This document shows, piece by piece, positions 42,587 through 51,619 of a stretch of 64,000 bases of DNA. Both the position numbers and the translations under genes were made by a program. The notes under the pieces were generated by a model. The model saw nothing but the letters and a program-made list of their open reading frames with translations. It made no database searches and was not told the DNA's origin. The stretch lies in the NCBI GenBank assembly GCA_037969395.1, contig JBBKXJ010000257.1, positions 1-64,000 of the forward strand. The letters are read 5' to 3'. How positions within the stretch are numbered: position 1 is the stretch's first letter; the number at the start of each line of letters is the position of its first letter. This DNA is from JBBKXJ01 sp037969395 (GTDB taxonomy: Bacteria > Pseudomonadota > Gammaproteobacteria > Pseudomonadales > JAUIET01).

Positions 42587-43393
42587 TTATTTTGCCGCTT
42601 CCGTCTCTTTTGGCTGTGCGGCAGCCGCTGCTTCAGCTGCGGCTGCGGCCGCTTCCTTGTCCTTGATTTCCAGCAGTTCTACTTCGAACTGCAGTGTGGA
42701 ATTAGGACCGATGTCACCGCCTGCGCCACCTGGGCCATACGCCAGGTCAGCCGGAATAACCAGCTCCCATTTCGAACCCACTGGCATTAACTGCAGCGCT
42801 TCGGTCCAGCCGGGAATGACCTGATTTACGCCAAACTCTGCGGGCTGACCGCGCTTGTAAGAACTATCGAACTCGGTGCCGTCGAGCAGAGTGCCCTTGT
42901 AATGTACCGAAACGAGATCCTCGGCTTCGGGCTTGGCGCCATCGCCTTTGGTTACAACCTTGTACTGCAGTCCGCTGTCGGTCGTCACTACGTCTTCTTT
43001 TTTGCCGTTTTCTGCTAAAAATGCTTTGCCGGCTTCTTCATTTTTGGCGCCAGCCGCTGCCTGCTCTTCCTGCATTTTAGCCATTTGCTGCTGCTGAAAA
43101 GCCTGCATGGTTTCGGCAATCTCTTCGGGCGTCATCAAGCGCTCGCTGTCGTCGCTGCCGGCGGTAAGCCCTTCAGTAAAGGTAGGTATATCGAGCTTGA
43201 TTGCGTCGGTTCGAAAGCGGTCGCCAAGGCTCAGGCCCATGGCGTAGCTGACTTTTTTCTCTTGCGTATCCAGCTTGGAAGTCGCATCGCTGGACTTTTC
43301 AGTGGCTTCTTCAGGCGCCGCTTCTTTTTTCTGATCACAAGCAGACAACGCCAGCACGCCCATCAATGCGACGGGCAGGTAAATAAGTTTCAT
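42587..43393 (-). CDS. FKBP-type peptidyl-prolyl isomerase lipoprotein (FkpA/Mip-like)
   Basis: A 268-residue lipoprotein with signal peptide MKLIYLPVALMGVLALSAC, lipidated at Cys19. An N-terminal helical dimerisation domain (KKVSYAMGLSLGDRF, MTPEEIAETMQAFQQQQM) is followed by an FKBP domain with VSVHYKGTLLDGTEFDSSY, FGVNQVIPGWTEALQLM and DLAYGPGG. The last 25 residues are an Ala/Glu-rich tail. It should assist folding in the periplasm. An FKBP gene also neighbours algQ in Pseudomonas. Confidence 0.93.
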   Translation of the reverse strand: MKLIYLPVALMGVLALSACDQKKEAAPEEATEKSSDATSKLDTQEKKVSYAMGLSLGDRFRTDAIKLDIPTFTEGLTAGSDDSERLMTPEEIAETMQAFQQQQMAKMQEEQAAAGAKNEEAGKAFLAENGKKEDVVTTDSGLQYKVVTKGDGAKPEAEDLVSVHYKGTLLDGTEFDSSYKRGQPAEFGVNQVIPGWTEALQLMPVGSKWELVIPADLAYGPGGAGGDIGPNSTLQFEVELLEIKDKEAAAAAAEAAAAAQPKETEAAK

Positions 43394-43496
43394 AAAGCTT
43401 CCTTAAAACGGTTATAAAATAGGCACGATGCAACAACAGCGATGGTTGTTGATCACAACGGGCGCATATATACCATGAAGCAATGATTAAAGTCTG

Positions 43497-44006
43497 TTAA
43501 ATATTATCGAGTGCAGCTTTGCGGAGGTCAGCCGTTTTTTGCAGGTTTTTAGCGTCATCGATCAGCTTGGGAATATCTGTTACGGGCACGCTGGTCGGGA
43601 AGGCCAACTTAAAGCCCGAACCACCATTGCCGCTGTCGGCCTGTCCGCGTTCGCGGACTTCTACAGGCTGCATTATATTAGCCATTTGCGGCATATCCTG
43701 CACCAGCACGTCGCCTGCGGCTGCGGGCGGCGGCTCGTTGGAAAACTGCCAACGACCTTGTGCGTCTTGCCACTTATAAAGCCTGGGCGTTTTCATCCCG
43801 AAGCCAGTCGACGTGGCCCCCTGCAGCTTGGCGCCAGACTTGTTCCACATGTTGGACAGTTTGTTGCGCACACCGTTTAGCGAAACGTTGTCAGGCATCC
43901 AATCATTCAATGACATTAATGGCTTGCCACTCGGCCCGACAATGAACGTCGGTGCAATCAACAAACCGAGTAGCGATAACAGCATCATTTTATGGCGAAT
44001 TTTCAT
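43497..44006 (-). CDS. DUF4124 domain-containing exported protein
   Basis: A 169-residue protein with an N-terminal hydrophobic segment (MMLLSLLGLLIAPTFIVG) that acts as signal or anchor. Residues about 74-92 hold the DUF4124 core, YKWQDAQGRWQFSNEPP, a short beta motif common in exported proteobacterial proteins of unknown role. The remainder is low in recognisable motifs. It stands between the FKBP gene and the TIGR02444 gene on the same strand, about 100 bases from each. Confidence 0.8.
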   Translation of the reverse strand: MKIRHKMMLLSLLGLLIAPTFIVGPSGKPLMSLNDWMPDNVSLNGVRNKLSNMWNKSGAKLQGATSTGFGMKTPRLYKWQDAQGRWQFSNEPPPAAAGDVLVQDMPQMANIMQPVEVRERGQADSGNGGSGFKLAFPTSVPVTDIPKLIDDAKNLQKTADLRKAALDNI

Positions 44007-44128
44007 AGCTAGGTTGGTCTCAATATCTGAACTCGTGCATTAAGATTAGCTCAAAAATTGCGCGCTGGCCCGCAAGGCAGCCGTCTATAGCATTAGTTTT
44101 TAGTAGCTGCCATCCTGCAGCCGGGAAG

Positions 44129-44665
44129 TTATTGTAAGGCTTGCTTGCTTTGAATTTGATCGTCGCAACACAGCGCAACCGCTAGCTCACGCACTAAATG
44201 AGCTGCCTCAGTAGACTTCAATGGCCAGCCCGCACGATACGCGAGCAAGTTTTGCAGCACCCTATTGTCAGCCAGGCAAACACCAGACACACATTTTTGC
44301 TGTGGTAGTGGCCTGGTACACGCGATAGCGATAATGTGCTGCTCCAGTTGTTCGGCCTGCAGCTCAAGCGCCTTTAACTGCTGATAGCATTCATCAGCGG
44401 CTAGTAGCTGCACGCGTTGGCGCAAATTACGAATTGGTTGCGTATAGCGCCGATTAAAAGGCGTTATATGTTCAGCGATTCGAAACCAGTCCTGCGCTTC
44501 AAGCATTTGCCCCAGGTGGCCGAAAAACCCGCCAAGCAGCAGCAGATTAACGTTCGCTGCATGCTCGTCCTGCAAGCGCAAACACAATGATTGCACATTG
44601 GTCGCGGCATAAGCCGTCAGCGAATAGCGCCAGTAGCGGCCTGCAAACCGGGTAGCCTCAGCCAT
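44129..44665 (-). CDS. TIGR02444 family protein
   Basis: A 178-residue helical protein. The start of the mature region, RYWRYSLTAYAATNVQSLC followed by LRLQDEHAANVNLLLLGGFFG, fits the TIGR02444/DUF2390 pattern of a Trp-rich first helix, a Cys-Leu-x-Leu-Gln motif, and an Asn-Leu-Leu-Leu run. The family has no known function. It begins about 25 bases after the stop of the VTT-reductase fusion gene and is likely in the same operon. Confidence 0.72.
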   Translation of the reverse strand: MAEATRFAGRYWRYSLTAYAATNVQSLCLRLQDEHAANVNLLLLGGFFGHLGQMLEAQDWFRIAEHITPFNRRYTQPIRNLRQRVQLLAADECYQQLKALELQAEQLEQHIIAIACTRPLPQQKCVSGVCLADNRVLQNLLAYRAGWPLKSTEAAHLVRELAVALCCDDQIQSKQALQ

Positions 44666-44689
44666 GACCGCGGAGGTACAGACGTCGCA

Positions 44690-46819
44690 TCAACTGCGCC
44701 GCCAGGCATGAAATTTTTCGACCCAGCGCAACAGACCCTGCGGTGTATGCTTTTTCTGCCATTCGCTGGCGGCAAACTTATTCGCTTCCGTCAGGGTGGG
44801 GTAAATATGAATAGTGCCCATGATTTTTTTCAAGCTAAGACCGTGCTTCATCGCCAGCACAAACTCGCTGATCAGCTCGCTGGCATGATAGCCAACAATA
44901 GTCACACCCAGAATCTTACCCGAGCCGCCCGGCCGCGTTAGCACCTTGACGAACCCATGCGCCTCGCCATCGGCGATGGCCCGATCAAGGTCTTCAATGT
45001 TATAGCGGGTAACTTCACAGGCGATGTTTTTTTCCTGCGCGTCCATTTCATTCAGACCTACCCGCGCGACCTGAGGATCGGTAAACGTGGCCCACGGAAT
45101 TACCGAGTAGTCGACCTTGAACTTTTTCACCACGCCGAACAGTGCGTTGACGGTGGCAAACCATGCCTGGTACGACGCGGTATGGGTAAACTGGTAGGGC
45201 CCGGCAACATCGCCGCAGGCATAGATATTGGGGATGCGGGTACGTAAATAGTCGTCGACCATCACCGTACCATTGCGATTGAGCTCCAGACCTAGCGCTT
45301 CCAGGCCCAGGCCTTCCGTGTTAGCGCGGCGCCCAACGGCTATCAGTATTTTTTCGAAATCAATGCGTTGTTCCGTGCCGTCTTGCTGCACCACAAGCGC
45401 CCCCTCCTCGGCTGCCTGCGCTTTTGCGTTGAGAACAATATTGACGCCGTCGGCCTCTAGCTGACGCGCCACCTGCGCGGCGGCATCCTCGTCTTCGCGC
45501 GGCAGAATCCGCGGCTCCATATCCAACAATGTCACCCTGGAACCCAGCCGCGCAAACGCCTGCGCCAGTTCGCAGCCAATGGGACCAGCGCCCAGGATAA
45601 GCAGATTTTCAGGCAGAGCCTCCAGCTGCCAAACATTATCAGAGGTCAAATACGGTATCTGGTCTATGCCTTTGATGGGCGGCACGAAGGGCCGCGCGCC
45701 GCTGGCGATGATAATATTACCTGTGGTGATTATGCGGTCGTCGACCTCGACCTCGTAAGGCGACACGATGCGTGCCTGCCCGTGCACGCATTCCACCCCC
45801 AGTGATTCGTAGCGCTCGACCGAGTCGTGCGGCTCTATGCGAGCAATAATTTTTTGCACCCGGCGCATCACTGCTGCAAAGTCAGTTTTTATAGCGCCAC
45901 TGTGCTGCAAACCATAATCGTCCATACGCTCGAAATAATGGCGCATTTTGGCCGAGCGCAGCAGCGCTTTGCTTGGTACACAGCCGGTATTCAGACAATC
46001 GCCGCCCATCTTGTCTCGCTCAATCAACACGGCCCTGGCTTTTACGGTAGCGCCGATCAACGCCGCCACCAGCCCGGCCGAACCGGCACCAATCACAACG
46101 ACGTTGGCATCCAGCCTGGCGGGTTTTTTATAGTCTGCCATCGCCCTTCTCCGTTTGATAATATCCATCACTTTTCTCACAATAAAAGGAAATGTGGCCA
46201 GCAGTAGAAACGATGCCAGCAATGCCGGTGACAACACCCCACCAACACTGTCTACCTCGGCCAGCTGTTTACCGGCGTTAACAAAAACCATAGTGCCCGC
46301 TAACATGCCGACCTGACTGACGAAGAAAAACGTTAGCAGCTTGATGGGCGTCAGGCCCATCAGCAGGTTGACCAGAAAGAATGGAAACACCGGTACCAGG
46401 CGCACGCTAAACAAATAAAACGCGCCGTCTTGTTCAACGCCTCGATTGATGGCATCCAGCCGGTCGCCGAACCGATTCTGCACCCATTCGCGCAGCAGCA
46501 CGCGTGCTACCAGGAAGGCAATGGTAGCGCCGATTGTACTGGCGAAAGACACCAGCAGCAGCCCAATCCAAAAGCCGAATATTGCACCGCCTGCCAGCGT
46601 CATCAATGCAGCACCGGGTAACGATAACCCGGTGACCACAACATAAACACCGAAATACACCAACGCTGTTTGCGCGGGGTGTTGCTGGTAGTAGTCAAAC
46701 AAACGGTGTTTTTGCTGGTTGAAGTATTCCAGCGTGAGGTAGCTGTCGATGTCGAAGGCAAAGAATGCGATGATGGCGGCAAGTAATAGCCCGAATAGCA
46801 GCCATTTGTTATTTGTCAT
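44690..46819 (-). CDS. VTT (TVP38/DedA-like) membrane domain fused to a flavin disulfide reductase
   Basis: A 709-residue fusion. Residues 1-225 form a TVP38/TMEM64-type membrane domain with five to six helices and the conserved SLPGAALMTLAGGAIFG and RLVPVFPFFLVNLLMGL. Residues 235-709 are a pyridine nucleotide-disulfide oxidoreductase of the mercuric/dihydrolipoamide reductase class: FAD motif GAGSAG at 244-249, redox pair Cys275-x4-Cys280 in GGDCLNTGCVPSK, a second Rossmann motif GAGPIGCELAQAF, ACGDVAGPYQFTH, and a dimerisation domain with IHIYPTLTEANK. There is no heavy-metal-binding domain and no C-terminal vicinal Cys pair as in MerA, so mercury reduction is unlikely. Confidence 0.88.
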   Translation of the reverse strand: MTNNKWLLFGLLLAAIIAFFAFDIDSYLTLEYFNQQKHRLFDYYQQHPAQTALVYFGVYVVVTGLSLPGAALMTLAGGAIFGFWIGLLLVSFASTIGATIAFLVARVLLREWVQNRFGDRLDAINRGVEQDGAFYLFSVRLVPVFPFFLVNLLMGLTPIKLLTFFFVSQVGMLAGTMVFVNAGKQLAEVDSVGGVLSPALLASFLLLATFPFIVRKVMDIIKRRRAMADYKKPARLDANVVVIGAGSAGLVAALIGATVKARAVLIERDKMGGDCLNTGCVPSKALLRSAKMRHYFERMDDYGLQHSGAIKTDFAAVMRRVQKIIARIEPHDSVERYESLGVECVHGQARIVSPYEVEVDDRIITTGNIIIASGARPFVPPIKGIDQIPYLTSDNVWQLEALPENLLILGAGPIGCELAQAFARLGSRVTLLDMEPRILPREDEDAAAQVARQLEADGVNIVLNAKAQAAEEGALVVQQDGTEQRIDFEKILIAVGRRANTEGLGLEALGLELNRNGTVMVDDYLRTRIPNIYACGDVAGPYQFTHTASYQAWFATVNALFGVVKKFKVDYSVIPWATFTDPQVARVGLNEMDAQEKNIACEVTRYNIEDLDRAIADGEAHGFVKVLTRPGGSGKILGVTIVGYHASELISEFVLAMKHGLSLKKIMGTIHIYPTLTEANKFAASEWQKKHTPQGLLRWVEKFHAWRRS

Positions 46820-47036
46820 GCTCAGCTCTCAAGTGCGCTGCGGTGCGCCAGCTAATTTTAGTGGGGGAAACTTGATAGACTGTAACGCAATTGCTCAGTT
46901 CATGCATCGTGCGCTGGCGCGGGCAGTAAACGTATACACTTTTGCAATATGCATATAACAAGCCGCAGCTTGAATATTAGTGGAGCTGCCCATATTATTC
47001 TGTGCAGCACGAAATACCTAATTCTGGAGATAGATA

Positions 47037-47363
47037 ATGAGCGACACCATTGTTCACGTAACCGACGCCAACTTCGAAGATGAAGTGCTTAAATCTGACG
47101 TTCCCGTATTGGTTGATTACTGGGCGGAATGGTGTGGGCCATGCAAAATGATTGCACCAGTGCTGGAAGAAATCGCCAAAGACTACGATGGCAAGGTCAA
47201 AATTTGCAAGATGGATGTAGACGCTAACCAGGACACGCCGCAAAAGTTTGGTATTCGCGGCATTCCAACGCTGATGATGTTTAAAGGGGGCAACGCCGAG
47301 GCTACCAAAGTGGGCGCATTGTCAAAAAACCAGCTAAGCGAGTTCATCAACGCCAGCGTTTGA
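47037..47363 (+). CDS. trxA: Thioredoxin 1
   Basis: A 108-residue cytoplasmic thioredoxin with the active site WCGPC (Cys33, Cys36), the cis-Pro loop GIRGIPTLMMF, and the standard N-terminus VTDANFEDEVLKSDVPVLVD split over the first strands. GGAGA precedes ATG 47037. The order trxA-rho is the conserved gammaproteobacterial arrangement. About 40 bases after the stop, GCGGCT (47407-47412) and AGCCGC (47424-47429) form a small hairpin without a T-run. Confidence 0.97.
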   Translation: MSDTIVHVTDANFEDEVLKSDVPVLVDYWAEWCGPCKMIAPVLEEIAKDYDGKVKICKMDVDANQDTPQKFGIRGIPTLMMFKGGNAEATKVGALSKNQLSEFINASV

Positions 47364-47617
47364 CCCTCGTTCAACCATCTTTGAAATCTGAAACTGTGAA
47401 TTAGTTGCGGCTGCCAACCGGGTAGCCGCGCTAAACTTGCAAATAGGCTGGACTTCTGCCTAAAATCGAACTATATTATTTTGAGTCACCCTTTTTCCCC
47501 CAAATTCTCTCGCTCTTTGAACAAGCCTTAGTTTCAGCACAGCGAAAAAAAATCAAAAACCCGCGCGCATGCTCTGCCGCACCCCTGTTGTATACTCCTC
47601 ACAAGTCGCAGACCTAT

Positions 47618-48877
47618 ATGAACTTAACCGACCTGAAGACCAAACCTATTTCTGAACTCGTCGAAATCGCTAAAGACATCGGTCTCGACAACCTCGCACG
47701 ATCACGTAAGCAAGACATCATCTTTTCGATTCTCAAGCGCCACGCCAAAAGTGGCGAAGACATCTATGGTGATGGCGTACTGGAAATACTGCAGGACGGC
47801 TTTGGTTTTCTGCGTTCGGCCGACTGCTCCTACCTGGCCGGTCCCGACGATATTTACGTATCTCCAAGTCAAATAAGACGCTTCAATTTGCGCACTGGCG
47901 ACTCCATCTCCGGCAAGATCCGCCCGCCGAAAGACAGCGAACGCTATTTCGCGCTGCTTAAAGTCAGTGAGATCAACTTCACCAAGCCCGACAACTCGCG
48001 CCAAAAAATTCTATTTGAAAACCTTACGCCGCTGTTTCCTACCGAGCGTCTGGTGTTGGAAACCGGTAACGGCAGCACCGAGGACTTGTCTGGTCGCATC
48101 ATCGATTTGGTCGCACCGATAGGCAAAGGCCAGCGCGGCCTGATCGTATCGCCACCGAAAGCCGGTAAAACAATACTGATGCAGCATATTGCGCAGTCAA
48201 TTGTGCGCAACGATCCTGAATGTTACATCATTGTGCTGTTGATTGATGAGCGGCCGGAAGAAGTCACCGAAATGCAACGCTCGGTACGCGCAGAGGTGGT
48301 CGCCAGTACCTTCGACGAACCCCCCTCGCGGCATGTACAGGTTGCCGAAATGGTGATAGAAAAAGCCAAGCGCCTGGTAGAGCATAAGAAAGACGTGATT
48401 ATTTTGCTCGACTCCATTACCCGCCTCGCACGCGCCTACAATACCATCGTGCCATCGTCGGGCAAAGTGTTGACCGGTGGTGTCGACGCACATGCGCTGG
48501 AGCGACCAAAACGTTTCTTCGGCGCGGCGCGCAACATCGAAGAAGGCGGCAGTCTGACGATTATGGCCACCGCCCTGGTCGACACCGGCTCGAAAATGGA
48601 CGAGGTTATCTACGAAGAGTTTAAAGGCACCGGCAACCAGGAAATACATCTGGACCGTAAAATCTCGGAAAAAAGAATCTACCCGGCCATCAATATTCGC
48701 CGCTCAGGCACACGCCGCGAAGAGCTGCTAACAACCGAAGACGAGCTGCAAAAAATGTGGATTCTGCGCAAACTGCTGCATTCCATGGAAGACAGCCCCG
48801 CCGTTGAATTTTTGCTCGACAAACTCAAAGACACCAAAACTAACGACGAATTCTTCGCCTCCATGAAACGTAAGTAA
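47618..48877 (+). CDS. rho: Transcription termination factor Rho
   Basis: A hexameric RNA helicase of 419 residues, identical in length to E. coli Rho. ATG 47618 (MNLTDLKTKPISELVEIAKD) matches the E. coli start; an in-frame start 30 bases upstream is rejected. The N-terminal RNA-binding domain contains DGFGFLRSADCSYLAGPDD, Walker A is PPKAGKT near 178-184, and the Q/R-loop region includes GKVLTGGVDAHALERPKRFF. The leader between trxA and rho is 254 bases, room for the attenuation by which Rho limits its own synthesis. Confidence 0.97.
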   Translation: MNLTDLKTKPISELVEIAKDIGLDNLARSRKQDIIFSILKRHAKSGEDIYGDGVLEILQDGFGFLRSADCSYLAGPDDIYVSPSQIRRFNLRTGDSISGKIRPPKDSERYFALLKVSEINFTKPDNSRQKILFENLTPLFPTERLVLETGNGSTEDLSGRIIDLVAPIGKGQRGLIVSPPKAGKTILMQHIAQSIVRNDPECYIIVLLIDERPEEVTEMQRSVRAEVVASTFDEPPSRHVQVAEMVIEKAKRLVEHKKDVIILLDSITRLARAYNTIVPSSGKVLTGGVDAHALERPKRFFGAARNIEEGGSLTIMATALVDTGSKMDEVIYEEFKGTGNQEIHLDRKISEKRIYPAINIRRSGTRREELLTTEDELQKMWILRKLLHSMEDSPAVEFLLDKLKDTKTNDEFFASMKRK

Positions 48878-48892
48878 ATACAAGTATTGCGC

Positions 48893-50371
48893 GTGGACAA
48901 TATAAAGTACAAAGACCTGCGCGAATTTATAGACTTTTTGGAAGCCCGGGGCGAACTCAAACGCATTAAGACTGAAGTCGATCCGCGTCTGGAAATGACC
49001 GAAATCTGCGACCGCACCTTGCGTAACGGCGGACCTGCACTATTATTCGAAAACCCCACTAACTACGCAACGCCAGTACTGGCTAATCTATTTGGCACTA
49101 CCCAACGCGTGGCGTTAGGTATGGGCCAGGCTGACCCCTCGCATCTACGCGAAGTCGGTAAGCTGCTGGCTGCGCTGAAGGAACCAGACCCACCGAAGGG
49201 CTTTAAAGACACCTGGGAGAAGCTGCCACTGCTTAAACAGGTGCTTAACATGGCACCGAGAGTGGTGAAGAACGCGCCGGCACAGACCCACTGTTTCGAG
49301 CATGATGATGTCGATTTGCACACCCTGCCGATCCAAACCTGCTGGCCGGAAGATGCTGCGCCACTTATGACCTGGCCGCTGGTGATCACCCGTGGACCGC
49401 TCAAGGAGCGACTCAATCTTGGCATTTATCGCATGCAGCTGCTAGGTAAAAATAAGCTCATCATGCGCTGGCTGTCGCACCGCGGAGGCGCGCTGGACTT
49501 CAAGGAATGGCAAGACGCTCATCCCGGCGAGCCCTTCCCCGTTGCCGTCGCACTGGGCGCCGACCCGGCGACTACCCTGGGCGCGGTCACCCCTGTACCC
49601 GACACCTTATCCGAATACGGTTTTGCCGGTTTGCTGCGCGGCGCAAAAACGGAAATAGTTAAGTGCCTGAGTAATGACCTGCATGTACCGGCCACTGCAG
49701 AGTATATTCTGGAGGGGCATATACAGGCGGGAGAGATGGCCGATGAGGGACCGTTCGGCGACCATACCGGCTATTACAACGAAGTTGAACGCTTCCCGGT
49801 TTTTACGGTTACACACCTTACGCATCGGCCCTCGCCTATTTACCACAGTACCTATACCGGGCGGCCACCCGATGAACCAGCGATTCTCGGCCTTGCCCTC
49901 AACGAAGTATTCGTGCCCTTGCTGCAAAAGCAATTTCCTGAGATTACCGACTTCTATCTACCGCCGGAGGGTTGCTCCTACCGGCTCGCCATTGTCACGA
50001 TCAAAAAGCAATATCCCGGGCACGCCAAACGCGTCATGATGGGCGTGTGGTCTTTTCTACGTCAATTTATGTATACCAAGTTTGTTATCGTCACCGACGA
50101 TGACGTTGACGCACGCAACTGGAAGGATGTGATCTGGGCGCTCACCACGCGCATGGACCCGGTACGCGACACGATAACGATGCAGAATACGCCCATCGAC
50201 TACCTCGACTTTGCCTCCCCGGTCGCCGGCCTCGGTTCGAAAATCGGCTTTGATGCAACCAACAAATGGCCCGGCGAAACGCAGCGCGAGTGGGGTAGGC
50301 CGATCACCATGAAGGCCGACGTCAAACAGCGTGTGGACGCTATGTGGGACAGCCTTGGAATAGGCCAGTAA
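48893..50371 (+). CDS. ubiD: 4-hydroxy-3-polyprenylbenzoate decarboxylase UbiD
   Basis: Prenylated-FMN-dependent decarboxylase of ubiquinone synthesis, 492 residues from GTG 48893 (MDNIKYKDLREFI, matching the usual N-terminus). A TTG two codons upstream is in frame but less likely. Highly conserved segments include NLGIYRMQLLGKNKLIMRW, PDTLSEYGFAGLLRG, GPFGDHTGYYNEVERFPVF and PPEGCSYRLAIVTIKKQYPG. It follows rho by 15 bases, so the two are probably co-transcribed. The partner ubiX is not in the window. It converges on hemY with three bases between the two genes. Confidence 0.95.
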   Translation: MDNIKYKDLREFIDFLEARGELKRIKTEVDPRLEMTEICDRTLRNGGPALLFENPTNYATPVLANLFGTTQRVALGMGQADPSHLREVGKLLAALKEPDPPKGFKDTWEKLPLLKQVLNMAPRVVKNAPAQTHCFEHDDVDLHTLPIQTCWPEDAAPLMTWPLVITRGPLKERLNLGIYRMQLLGKNKLIMRWLSHRGGALDFKEWQDAHPGEPFPVAVALGADPATTLGAVTPVPDTLSEYGFAGLLRGAKTEIVKCLSNDLHVPATAEYILEGHIQAGEMADEGPFGDHTGYYNEVERFPVFTVTHLTHRPSPIYHSTYTGRPPDEPAILGLALNEVFVPLLQKQFPEITDFYLPPEGCSYRLAIVTIKKQYPGHAKRVMMGVWSFLRQFMYTKFVIVTDDDVDARNWKDVIWALTTRMDPVRDTITMQNTPIDYLDFASPVAGLGSKIGFDATNKWPGETQREWGRPITMKADVKQRVDAMWDSLGIGQ

Positions 50372-50374
50372 ACT

Positions 50375-51619
50375 CTAACTCGCCGCGCTGATCTCTTTGT
50401 GCGGCTGTGGCAAATTCGGCAAGCCGTTGGTACTGAGCATAAGACCTTGATGAAAACTGTCATAGCTTTGCTGGAACTCCCCCAGACTTGCCAACAGCCG
50501 ACCCTGTTCTGCATAGCCCTCCGCATCAGGGCTGATGCGAATGCTTGCGGCAAAGTATTCACGCGCCTTGCCCCATAGCTCATTCATCAGGCTTAAACGA
50601 CCCAGCGTCAACAGTAAGCTGGCATCTTCAGGTCGCTGCTGCAACCAACGTTCAGCGGTGAGCAGTTGTTTACTAACGTCCTGCCCTTTTACTGTTCCAT
50701 ACAGGCGAGCAAGGTCGGCATCCCAGTTTTTTTGCAAATGGCTTCGCAGCACCGCTTCTGCTTGCGTGTTTTCTTCCGCTGCGGCTAGTGCACGAGCGTA
50801 AATACCTACCAATCGAGGATCTTTCCTAAGCGCTTTCGGCGTACTCTCCCACTGGGTTATAATGGCCGCAAGCGGCGCCGCGTCTTTTTTCCCTGCCTCG
50901 GCCAGCGCGCCTTCGTAAGCGACAAATTCCACTAACTGCAGCTCATCTGCAGCAAGCGCTTTTTGTTTGCGCAGTGGTGGTAACAACGCTTGCACTGCGT
51001 TCCAGTCGCCCAGCTGCTCATTGACCGCTACCGACATACGCAGCGCCTGAGGATGCTCAGGGGCCAGCGCACGCAGTTCGGTTAGCGTGGTCAGACACTG
51101 CGCAAACTGATTATTTTTGAGCTGAATTTCAGCCTGCGTTAATGCAATGGCAACGTTGGCATCAGGTGTTGTCTCTTGCGCTTTTTTCAAGTACTGCGCA
51201 CACTGGTCATCCTCGCCTAGTGCTTCACTCGCGCGCGCCGCCATCAGGTAGTTAAGCAAGGGAGTCGGTGAATTTTCGGCGCCTTTGGCAAAGGTGTTTA
51301 GCGAGCGCCGCCAGCGACCTTCGATGTATTCAATCAACCCCTCCGTAAGCTGCGCCTCACTGCGACGTGCGTCACGCCCCTGTAACCAGTGTTGCAAACT
51401 GCGGCCCGAGTAGCGTAGTTGCAACAGCGAACGTAACAAAAACCAGCCCAGCGCCAGCACCAGCACCAGCGCTGTTAACGCAGCCCACAAGTTAGCTTCC
51501 ACGCTTATTTGGTCATAGGAAATAAGCACGTAGCCCGGACTGCGCACTACCAGTATCGATAAACCGATGGCGCATACCAGCGCAACCAGACAAATAATAA
51601 ATAGCCTTAACACCGTCAA
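50375..51619 (-). CDS. hemY: HemY haem biosynthesis-associated membrane protein
   Basis: A 414-residue protein of the gammaproteobacterial HemY family, which is unrelated to Bacillus protoporphyrinogen oxidase HemY. Two N-terminal transmembrane helices (about 4-25 and 42-66) flank the conserved SPGYVLISY, and the rest is made of TPR-like helix pairs (LMAARASEALGEDDQCAQYL, LLLTLGRLSLMNELWGKAR). Its exact role in haem synthesis is not settled; it is thought to organise or regulate late steps at the membrane. It overlaps the upstream hemX gene by four bases. Confidence 0.92.
   Translation of the reverse strand: MTVLRLFIICLVALVCAIGLSILVVRSPGYVLISYDQISVEANLWAALTALVLVLALGWFLLRSLLQLRYSGRSLQHWLQGRDARRSEAQLTEGLIEYIEGRWRRSLNTFAKGAENSPTPLLNYLMAARASEALGEDDQCAQYLKKAQETTPDANVAIALTQAEIQLKNNQFAQCLTTLTELRALAPEHPQALRMSVAVNEQLGDWNAVQALLPPLRKQKALAADELQLVEFVAYEGALAEAGKKDAAPLAAIITQWESTPKALRKDPRLVGIYARALAAAEENTQAEAVLRSHLQKNWDADLARLYGTVKGQDVSKQLLTAERWLQQRPEDASLLLTLGRLSLMNELWGKAREYFAASIRISPDAEGYAEQGRLLASLGEFQQSYDSFHQGLMLSTNGLPNLPQPHKEISAAS

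Noticed and set aside
44690..46819. Mercury resistance gene merA
   Set aside because: No heavy-metal-binding domain, no C-terminal vicinal cysteines, no other mer genes, and a VTT membrane domain instead.
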